Assembly (NCBI GenBank): GCA_030272585.1
Contig: BSYQ01000005.1
Coordinates: 4,681,501 to 4,745,500 of the forward strand
Length of the DNA stretch: 64,000 nucleotides
Origin: Bryopsis sp. KO-2023
Taxonomy: Eukaryota; Chlorophyta; Ulvophyceae; Bryopsidales; Bryopsidaceae
Reading direction: 5' to 3'
How positions within the stretch are numbered: the first letter of the stretch is position 1; every line of letters begins with the position of its first letter. Below are positions 9,698-18,700 of this stretch, one piece after another. The position numbers were made by a program, and so were the translations under genes. The notes under the pieces are model-generated. The model saw only the letters and a program-made list of their open reading frames with translations. It ran no database searches and was not told the origin of the DNA.

Positions 9698-10757
9698 ATG
9701 GAGGAGGTCAAGGAAGAGGGGAAGCATGACGTACGCGTGGTGGTTTTTGATGTTGGAGGACAGAGGTTTTCGACCACTATGCAGACGCTCCAGCGATATC
9801 CAGAGTCAATTTTGCCGGCGATGTGCACAGATTGCCATGATGCGGTTGGAACAGGGAAAGAGATTCACATAGATCGCAGTGCGGCTGGGTTTGGGTGGAT
9901 CATGGAGATTTACAGGTGCGGTGGTAACCCGCAGGTGTCTTTTTGACGGGTTTTTTCTAATTAGAATGGCCTTGCAAGGTCGTGGCACGGCCAGTGGTTG
10001 CCAAAATGTTTCACGTCTAAAAATCTTTGGGTAAGTTTTCCTGGGTTGATCTTCCATGCTCCACAGAAAGCAATCTATCTTGCTGTGGAGCAGCAAGTTC
10101 TCTGATAGGCAGCATACCATTGATGTGGTGGAATTGCCTCAACCAGATGATCTGCTCCACAGTTTAGTTTTCATGAGTTGGGTGGCCGCACGTTCAGTTC
10201 AATGTTGTGTGCCATTCAGGGGATGTGCAACGAATATCGCTCAGAGCATTCCCTCAGACTGGGGACTGGCTGACATGGAGAATGAACTGAACTTTTATCA
10301 GTTGCCCGCTCCAGACCAACTGTTGCCACATTTACATGGGGAATTGTTGTTCAGACGGGAAAAAAAGGCACTGAGGAATTTGGGGGATAAGATTCTGGCT
10401 GCCCTGGGTGCTAATGAGGAGAGTATCTATTTCGAAGAGTATGTTGGGTTCTGTGTTATTTTGGAGAAGCCCGCAACCCTTGATGTAAAGTTTTTGGGCC
10501 ACGACATGGGTATTCAACGTGTACGGAAGGTTGTGGAGGGGAGGCTCGATTACTGCCGTGGACAAAGTCAGGTGTCAAAGAGGGGGATTGGAAAATACAT
10601 GCTGTATGGGGTAACTTTTATGTTGCTCAGCGACAACCATTTGGACAGATTGAAGGTGTATCTCAGAAAATTTGGATTCGGTGTGTCGCAGCAATTGTCA
10701 GGGATTCCGACTTTGAAGGTAAGCTGGCCGGCATTTTCAAAAAGGCCTTTCTTTTAA
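9698..10757 (+). CDS. KCTD-like protein, T1/BTB domain, copy 3 (two exons)
   Basis: Model: exon 1 9698-9915, exon 2 10220-10757, 251 residues. It has the same architecture as copy 1: FDVGGQRFSTTMQTLQRYP, GFGWIMEIYR at the exon junction, then ELNFYQLPAPDQLLPH and a C-terminal LRKFGFGVSQ block. Donor and acceptor sites are those of copy 1. Relative to the other copies there are two extra bases just after the ancestral ATG (9726), which puts that ATG out of frame. An in-frame ATG at 9698 restores the frame and adds ~10 residues (MEEVKEEGKH). Function is unknown beyond the T1 domain, probably oligomeric adaptor-like. Confidence 0.68.
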
Positions 10758-11536
10758 TCAAAGGAAAATGGGGACGAAGGACAGTTGGTGAGAAAAAGAG
10801 GGGTTTCTGTCAGGCGTCGACGTTTCCTGTGCGTTGCCCTTTCCTTTTTCCCCTGTAAATTGCGAACACTGTTGCAACAGAGTATTATCCTTTCATGGTG
10901 TGTCAGTGGTCGAATTGAGGTCCTCAGCCAGGCGATTTTGGATGGTTTATTTTTTATTTTAGTGGTGTGGGTGTTCCTGACTTGTTTCATCTCCAGTCTT
11001 GATATCTTCCAACAACGATCGTTCGGCCGTATGTATCTCGAGTCTGTTGGGGCATACATCGATTGCGTGTGTGCATACGTTGCATTCATAGAGCCGCCAC
11101 TTGATACTTGACGCTTTCACCGAAAGCGTCCCCCTGCACATGAAGAGTTGACATCAATCCACGTGTAGTGTTTTTCTCAAACGACTTGGACACATAAGCG
11201 CATCCCCATAACAGGGGAAAGACAAGAACCCCGTTGTCTTAGGTGCACTTGCACAGAACGCTTGTTGTGTTTTGAATTTTGTGAGGAAACTGCAGCCCCA
11301 CTTCAAGGAATCGCTTTGAAAAGCCATCCAGAGAGGAACGAGCAAAGAGCAAGATCTTGATGAACGAATTCTGCTGCTGTGATCGAGGTCCACCCATCGC
11401 TGGGTATTGCTGTCCAAAGCTTCCCATCCGCATCCTTCCTCCACGGGAAGCGCTTTTTAGTTCCCTGTTTGCAGTCAGACCTTCACCACCACTCATGATT
11501 GCCAATTCCACCACAATGGGAAGCTGAACTCCACCA
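10758..11536. other. Intergenic, possible minus-strand exon
   Basis: A minus-strand frame (11239-11514) reads SGGEGLTANRELKSASRGGRM and stays open up to the LINE insertion. It could be an exon of a gene on that strand, but no family was recognised. The plus-strand frame 10785-11111 is hydrophobic without any motif. Confidence 0.25.
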
Positions 11537-11551
11537 CAATTTTGCCTGTCC

Positions 11552-12125
11552 GGCCATAATCATAATCATAATCATAATTACAACCCACAGCAAAAGAGAG
11601 CCATCACCCTCTATGATGCTGGAACAAAGACAAAAAGGAAAGAAAAGAAAAAGAAAAACAAAAAAAACAAAAACAAAACAAAAACCTTAGGATTGTAAAC
11701 CTGCTGAACGTATTGAAGCCATTTTGCTGATAACTAAAGCTAATTTGCCCGATGGCACCCTACTAAAAAGATCCTTGGGATTAGCCCATCGAAAAACATC
11801 TGAATGCAAAGAACGAAAGGAAGAATAAAAAGGACATTCAAAAAGAAAATGCCGTTCATCTTCCACCGCGGATCGACACAACCGACAAATCCTGTTTTCC
11901 CTTGGTACACCATTATATCGTCCCACTTCCACTTCCAAGAAATGAATACCACAACGAAAACGAGTAAAGAAAACCCGAAGAGAAGTTGGTTTTAAAGTTG
12001 TCAAATACCGTTCAAATCTGAGGGAAAACTTAATATGCCGATACCAAGATATAACTCGAGATGCAGATGAACCGAAAACATGTTCAGCATGCATAGCTTT
12101 ATAACGACGCTGAAATTCCGAAATG
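11552..12125 (-). mobile_element. 5'-truncated LINE (non-LTR retrotransposon) with target duplication
   Basis: A 15-bp direct repeat CAATTTTGCCTGTCC (11537-11551 and 12126-12140) flanks the insert. Minus-strand codons (11687-12125) encode the C-terminal end of a LINE ORF2. They contain SLRVFFTRFRCG, VGRYNGVPRENR and the zinc-binding C-x2-C...H-x4-C motif (CRLC...HFLFEC) that closes many LINE polymerases. The RT itself is missing, so the copy is dead on arrival. At the element 3' end (plus 11556-11579) there is a short ATAATC tandem tail instead of poly(A), as in RTE-like and some other LINE clades. Confidence 0.8.
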
Positions 12126-12140
12126 CAATTTTGCCTGTCC

Positions 12141-12943
12141 ACAGAGATGCTTGCTACTCAATCAAAACAGACCCTCTCAGACAACATATGATGAGCGAAG
12201 AAACCTGTCATGGGATTCGTTTGGTGATTTATTAGAATGTAAACGGTTTCTGCTTTAGATCCAGAGTTCCGTCGTACCAAGTCCATGGGAAGCTCCTTCC
12301 TTCCTCCAGAATATATTCCTGCCCAGCGGCCATTGAACCGATCTGGAAACACACAACCTGCACAAAACGAATTAATTCAAATGTATCAGAAAATGGTGAT
12401 CACGGATCGAGCGGCGTTCGTTATGCATGGAGCGAGAAAAAAATACATGAGCCGCCAACGATCATGCGTCCCAGAGGCACCCACGTGATCGTGGCGGCGG
12501 CTGAAAATCAATCCCTTGGCATCGCCAGAACCGCGAACATCCATCAGTGGTGAGTGCTTGGTGAACCATGGCTGCAGCATTTCAAACGTCCGAGCCTTCC
12601 ACGGCATTCGACACGAGGGGGTTGCACTGGAGCGTGCCAAATTCCCTTTTCTCTTGTACAAGAACGGCTGGCTTGTTTGAATTGGAATCACAGCGGTTCC
12701 CCTTCCCCTCTCTCTATCGTGCCCTTCGCTGTCTGATTGCTACATCTCCACAACCATCCCTGGCATCGCTCTTTCCGAGCTGAAAACATGACTGATTAGG
12801 TCTCACTCTTTCTCCCCGTCTTTCTGTGAGATATTCATACATTGGATTTTACTACACCTGTCTGACTTTTAAATCGAGGACAATTCTTGATTGGAGTCTT
12901 GTTTATGATTATTTGTTGAGAAATTTGGATTTTTTAAAAATTT
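12141..12943. other. Gene-poor stretch, weak minus-strand coding signal
   Basis: Minus-strand frames at 12158-12352 and 12386-12691 look mildly protein-like (FNGRWAGIYSGGRKELPMDL; KARTFEMLQPWFTKHSPLMD). An acceptor (TTTGTGCAG) precedes the first of these. I could not assign them or connect them into a gene. Confidence 0.2.
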
Positions 12944-12986
12944 AAGGTGTTTCGGGAATCGAACCCGAAATAGACCGACACACCTT
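12944..12986 (-). other. 43-nt armless tRNA-like structure (acceptor stem plus T arm)
   Basis: On the minus strand, AAGGTGT pairs with ACACCTT. They enclose a 10-nt linker and a T-arm hairpin with stem TTCGGG/CCCGAA and loop TTCGATT, a B-box-like sequence. D and anticodon arms are absent. It has the same size (43 nt) and plan as a module inside the chromovirus LTRs. It may be a degraded tRNA, a tRNA-derived repeat end or a functional mini-tRNA; nothing here decides. Confidence 0.45.
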
Positions 12987-12991
12987 GTTTG

Positions 12992-13030
12992 AAAAACATA
13001 CCCTAATGATTAAACATTGGGTATGTTTTT
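12992..13030. repeat. Inverted repeat hairpin
   Basis: AAAAACATACCC (12992-13003) is complementary to GGGTATGTTTTT (13019-13030), with extra ATG/CAT pairing inside. It lies 5 nt from the armless tRNA-like module. It may be the end of an unrecognised small element. Confidence 0.5.
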
Positions 13031-13411
13031 CCTAAAAATTAGATCGGTGGGGGCCTGGTTCCATTTTTTAGGAGCCCAGACTGCCGGGTGCAATACCGAC
13101 AGATCCCCAGGGCGGTCACCCCATCCGGACATCCCTTGATCAGGGGGAGCCGGCGAAACCCTCGAGATCCCACCGAAGTGGGATCGAATCGAGATGATTC
13201 TTCAACAACTCGAGCCCCTCTTATGAGCCGAGAACCTTTGGCCTCCTGCGTCCTGTGCGCTCTTGCTGGGTGGTCGCGATGGGAAATTCGGCTGGCGTGT
13301 CGAGAGTTTCATGGTGTACTTCCGTTGCTCCGTCCCTCCACGAACATCTTTTTCATCTCGCGCATGTGTGGGCTGGGGGGCCGACGTTTCTGTCGAAGAC
13401 GTCAAAACTGA

Positions 13412-14210
13412 CGTCTGCGACATTCGTTTTCACCCTTCGAATCATGTTTCGAACGGTTTCGACGCATATCCAACCTTTCGCGGCGCATTTTAACGTTATA
13501 CGGGAGGGTGGACGACGGGTCGGCTCTATTTGTCGCGGTGGTCGAGAGGTTCAAGCCCGACGACTGTCTCGATCAGTGGATGAAAGGGAGGGATCTGAGT
13601 GAGGTACCCACCCTTTTATTCGGACCACGACCGTGCGCGCTGCTAAGAGCGGTAAACACACTGGATCACGAGTAGATAAAGGGTCAGGGGACAGGATCAA
13701 ACCGTCGATCACGTCTGCTGAACGACTAGAGCGCAGGATGTCCCACTACTCTGCGAATATTCCACAGTTCTTTCTTTCTTTCTGGACCCTCAAAACACCA
13801 CGTGTGAGGAAAAAGCCACTAACGGTGCGATCCTGTTCTTAAATGTCTCTGCGAAACAACCGTTGTTCGGATTGGATCTTGTTCGCAGTCACAGATATTC
13901 CGCGAACAAACCCGATCAAGCGCCTTGGGGCGTCGACTACGTCTGGGATGTCGCGCCTTGGCAGGAACTGACGAGAAAGAGACCGTCGTCGTCGTCAGAG
14001 TCGTGGCTTTCGGGTCTATGGGCGTTGAATGGGGTTGCAGAAAGTCTGGAAAAGTTGCCTGATCCCACTCTTGTAGAGCAGTTGTCTGGTTTCTCTTGGG
14101 ATCCCTCTCCAGGTGCCAGCTCGCTCCTTCTGCTTCTTCGAGCTTGGGCCCTTTCTGTTTTTGTGGTGGAGAACGTGGAGGAATGGGCTTTCATTCATTT
14201 GGTCTGCAAG
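13412..14210 (+). other. Orphan protein-like reading frames, possible exons or element relic
   Basis: Two open plus-strand stretches have protein-like composition. 13412-13675 includes YGRVDDGSALFVAVVERF and ends PCALLRAVNTLDHE-stop. 13863-14210 includes SWLSGLWALNGVAESLEKLP and ends HLVCK just before a GT donor-like GTAGGG. Neither starts with a clear ATG. They may be exons of one gene or remains of a gag-like ORF. No family was recognised. Confidence 0.25.
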
Positions 14211-14733
14211 GTAGGGATTCTATGGGGTGGGTGTAGCTGTGCATCCCTTTGCCTGTCGTTTCTGTTCTTTACTGAGTTAAAAAAAAATAAAAATCAATAT
14301 TCTGGGACTATGTAGTTTAAGCTACGTATAAAAATCAGCAGGCAGAGCTCCTGGTGGATGAAAATCACCAGTAAAGTTCTAACAAAACATGGCCACACGA
14401 CCTTGCACGATCTTTATGAAGGCACCTTGACCGCCTTTCATCTCTACTGAACACAATCTATCCATACTCTCATTAAGAAGCAATTTGGGCTTAACATTCG
14501 AAATCCCCTAGTTATGCCAACACCAAGTCCACAAGACAAAAAAAAAGAAAATGAATTCACTGACAGAGGTGCCTGTTGTCAAGAAGACCCCCTGTCGTGA
14601 GAATTTCATGTAGATCATCTATGATAGTTAGAAATCGCTCGCACTCCACTCTTTAATCCCTCGGTCCTACCATTATTCTTGATTGAGGAACAGTCCATGT
14701 TGGGGGGGCCCCCCCCCCCCCCCCCCCCCCCAC
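14211..14733. other. Intergenic with G/C homopolymer tract
   Basis: No coding signal. A run of G (14702-14708) followed by a long C tract (14709-14731) abuts the MITE. The last eight bases, CCCCCCAC (14726-14733), are the left target duplication of the MITE. Confidence 0.6.
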
Positions 14734-14907
14734 CAGAGATAGGACTTGGGCCAAAATTCTGGTCCGGCTACGGTCCGGTCCGGTTACGGTCGAGTTACGG
14801 TTCCGTATTACGGCCGTAACTCCGTACCGTAACCGGAGTAATATGTTGTTTTTACGGTACGGAACAGGTACGGTATAGCTACGGTAGCCCCTAAATCATC
14901 GTGAAGT

Positions 14908-14976
14908 AGTGTGGTTCAGTGCTAAAGCGTTAGGCTGTAGTCTGTAAGGTCGTGGGTTCGAATCCCCCTGGGTTCC
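14908..14976 (+). other. tRNA-like A-box/B-box segment inside the MITE
   Basis: TGGTTCAGTGCT resembles a pol III A box (D arm), and GGGTTCGAATCCCC is a B box (T arm). A possible anticodon loop CTGTAGT lies between them. There is no matching acceptor stem, so it is not a functional tRNA gene but a tRNA-derived or SINE-like relic. Confidence 0.4.
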
Positions 14977-15125
14977 TTTGGGTTCTCGGGACCCTGCGGG
15001 GGTTACTATTTACGGTTTACGGTTGGTACGGTGGTTACGGTCGGTACGGTCCGGTACCGGAGCAGTACGGAGTGGTACGGTGGTCCGGTTCCGAGCACGA
15101 AAACCACTCCGGTCCGGACCGTAAC

Positions 15126-15499
15126 TGTAAAGGCGAGAGACTCGTTCGGGGTTTCCACAGGGATACGAACTCAATCGAGAAAATATTACAACACAATGTC
15201 CAGGAAGAACGTCCAAGTCTCCCCACGCCCCTTTACATAGTTCATTCGGTCAAAGAAACGGTTACTGGGCGCGGGGGTTCGAATCCTCCTAACCGTTTTC
15301 CACTAACTCCCATCGTACCTCTAATTCCGTACAACCCAAGTCACTTCATCGGCTAGCCCGTTACATAACGATACAACCTCTGTAACTGTCACGAGACATC
15401 GCTTGGTTAAGTGACCTGATGTCTCACTCCAGACCTTCACGTCTAGAGTTCGATCCCCTATGTCTGCAAACCTCTTCCCACTAACTTGGAACTGTCACA
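15126..15499 (-). repeat. 3' LTR of the chromovirus
   Basis: The copy is 374 bp and looks identical to 21790-22163. It contains the 43-nt armless tRNA-like module at 15256-15298 and a second tRNA-like stretch with A-box and B-box-like motifs at about 15389-15475 (TTGGTTAAGTGACC, GAGTTCGATCCC). Both are read on the strand opposite to the element. Confidence 0.95.
15256..15298 (+). other. 43-nt armless tRNA-like structure in LTR
   Basis: AAACGGTTA pairs perfectly with TAACCGTTT over 9 bp. Inside are an 8-nt linker and a T-arm hairpin GGGGG-TTCGAAT-CCTCC. D and anticodon arms are missing. A second copy is at 21920-21962 in the other LTR. Confidence 0.55.
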
Positions 15500-15510
15500 T
15501 TCTCCCCCTG
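15500..15510 (-). promoter_or_regulatory. Polypurine tract of the chromovirus
   Basis: On the minus strand AGGGGGAGAA directly precedes the 3' LTR. It is the expected plus-strand primer for second-strand DNA synthesis. Confidence 0.75.
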
Positions 15511-15759
15511 ACCCTTGAAGGCTGTCCCCAGCAAAAAGGGTCATTAAGAACAACTACCCAGCAGTGAATAGCACACAGAAAAATCCATAAGCACAAAGAA
15601 AAATAAGCCTCCAGAAAAATAGAACTGGATCCAGAGGGCATGATCTCAGCAACAACACTCACTCCACTGAATCTCCAGCAACCCTTACTGATTCTCCAGG
15701 TCTCATTCCCTTTTCCACTGAGATCTTATTTTGCTTCTTTCTTCATTCAACTTCACCTC

Positions 15760-18700
15760 TCAACTCCAGCCCCAGATCTTCTTCTCCTGATCTGTTGCAA
15801 CAAGCTGATGCCGCTGGAAGTATGTTCTTGCCACTTCTCCACAGTTCTCCAAGTTCCTTACAGGCTCCCAACTGTCATGAGCTCTGTCATATCCTTGCCA
15901 TCTGATCAGGAATTCCCTGGACATCCTCCTTCCTCTGCCCCTTCTCACTTCTCTATGCTCCAGGAATTCTTGTACTTCAAACTCAGGCTCACCATCAATG
16001 ATGCTTGCTGGTGGTGGATCAGGCTCTCTCTCTCCATAAGAATCATCTTGCAGATATCTTCTCAATTTGCTCACATGGAACACTGGATGCAACCTCCACT
16101 GTTGTGGGATGTCCAGTTTGTAAGCCAGCCTGCCCACTCTTTCCAACACCTTGAATGGCCCAACATATTTGGGTCCAAGCTTCTTGCTTCTCCCACCAGC
16201 CAACTCAATATCCTTGGTGCTCAGTAAAACCTTCTCATGCACCTGAAATTCTTCTTCTCTTCTGTGCTGGTCTGCATGTTGTTTCTGCCTGTTCTGTGCC
16301 CTTGCAATGCATGTCTTTGCATGTTCAATATCCATTTGCAAATCTCCCAGAATTTGATTCACTCCTCTGATTGGGGACTCCACTTTTCCTCTGCCAAGCA
16401 ATGCTGCTGGCACCAGAGGTTCCTCCCCCATGTTCAAGTAAAATGGGCTGTAGCCAGTACTGGCTTGCTTGCCCTGATTGTACACAAATTCTGCTGCAGT
16501 AAGCTTCAGATCCCAATTGGATTGTTGATGATTTGTGTAGGCTCTTAAGCTCTCCTCCAAGACTCTATTCATCCTCTCAGTCTGGCCATCAGTCTGGGGA
16601 TGCCTTGCTGTGGACATCTTCAATTGGGTTCCAGCCAAGGCCATCAGCTCCTTCCACAGCTCTGAGGTAAATCTTGGGTCCCTATCTGACACCAGGTCTT
16701 GGGGCATCCCATGGTACCTCCACACCTCATCAAATATCATCCTTGCTAGACCAGCTGCTCCAATAGTTCCTTCACATGCACAGAAGTGGGCCATCTTGGA
16801 TAACCTGTCAACAAACACTACAATTGCATCCTTGCCCCTGGATGTCCTTGGTAATCCTGTGATTAGATCCAAGCTGACACTCCCCCATCTTCTCTCTGGT
16901 ATCTGGAGGGGCTGCAAATCTCCAGCAAGCTTCTTGGTGGATGCCTTTGTTTTCTGACATACAGGGCAGGTCCTGCAGTAGTCTGAAATTTCCTTGTTCA
17001 TCCTCCTCCACCAGAAATGCTGCTGCAATGTGTGTATGGTTTTATCCTTCCCTTTGTGGCCACCCATTTCACCATCATGTCCTTCCTTCAACACCAGAGC
17101 CTTGAGACTCTGTGGAACAACAATCTGGCCACTAGATGTCTGTAGAACTCCCCCTGAGGTCATCTTAAAGTTTGCTTGTGTTCCTTTGTCATAATCCAGC
17201 CTTTTCAGGGTCATCTTACAGACATCATCCTGCATCTGAGCATGTGCAACTTGAGCTTCACTCCATTCAGCCACTGGTTGTACTCTGATTGATTCCAATG
17301 CATGCATCTGCATCTCATTCATGGACATCTCTTGACATCCTGACACATCCTTTGATCCTTTTGGCAAATCCATTCCAGTACCCCCATTGGTACCTCCTCC
17401 ATTTGAACATTTGGACACTCTTGTAGTTCTGAATCTCTCTGGTACATCTCCAGCCTGGTTTCCAGCAACCTTCACCAGTCTGGATCCCAATGGTTCACCT
17501 GCAAATTCCTCAAACAGTAGCTCATCTGCTTGGTCATCATTCCAGGCCCCCAAACCTTGGTATCCTCTTCCTTCCTTGCCCATGTTCTGATGGAGTGTTT
17601 CAGTCTTTGTCTTCATGATTGATTGGGGCTGTGCATGCACATCTCCCCCTCCACATCCAGTTGATTTCAACCCTGGCTGTGGACATCTTGATAATGCGTC
17701 AGCCACAACATTATCCTTCCCTGGAATGTGGACTGTTTTGAATCTGAATGGGGCTAAAAATTCAACCCATCTTGCTTGCCTTCGACTGAGATGTTGTTGG
17801 CTATCCAGCCACAATAAGGACTGGTTGTCTGTCCTCAAAACAAATTCTCTTCCCTCCAGATAAGCTCTCCACTTTTTCAAGCAATGAACAATAGCAAGCA
17901 GCTCAATTTCATGGATGGGATACCTTGTCTCAGCATCTGACAGCTTGTGAGATTCAAATGCCACTGGATGTAATCCATCTGGCCCTTCTTGCATCAATAC
18001 ACCTCCAACTCCAACCTGGCTGCCATCAGTTGCTATCACCCAAGGCCAATCATCCCTGGGATGGGTCAAAACAGGAGCTGAGCAAAGTGCATCCTTAAGA
18101 TCCTGGAATGCATCTTGTTCTTCTCTCCCCCAAATGAATTGCTGGCTGCCTTTGGTCAAATTGGTGAGTGGGGCTGCTCTGCCACTGAAATGGGGCACAA
18201 ATCTTCTGTAGAAGGAACATAGACCCATGAAGGATCTGACATCATGGACATTCCTGGGAACAGGCCATGCCTTGACTGCCTGCAGCTTATCAGCCACAGG
18301 ACTGACTCCCTTGTGGGTCACCCAGGTGCCCAAAAATTCAACCTCCTTTTTCCCCACAGCAGATTTCACCAGCTTAGCATATAAATGATGTTTCCTCAGG
18401 GCTTCCAGCACAAGCTTCATGTGGGCTGCATGATCTTCAGGTGTGGATGAGTAGATTAGGATGTCATCCAGGAACACTTGCACAAATTTATCAATGTAAG
18501 GCTTCAGAATCTCATTCATCATCCCCATGAAATGTCCTGGTGCTCCACTTAATCCCATGGGCATCACAAGGAATTCAAACTGCCCATACTTGGTTCTGAA
18601 TGCAGTCTTTTCTTCCTCACCCTCTGCCATCCTTAGCTGCCAAAATCCAGCCCTCAAATCCACTTTGCTGAAGTATTTTGCTGAATTCATTCTATCCAGC

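Noticed and set aside
12944..15475. Functional tRNA genes
   Set aside because: T-arm-like B boxes are clear, but no locus has a full cloverleaf with acceptor, D and anticodon arms.
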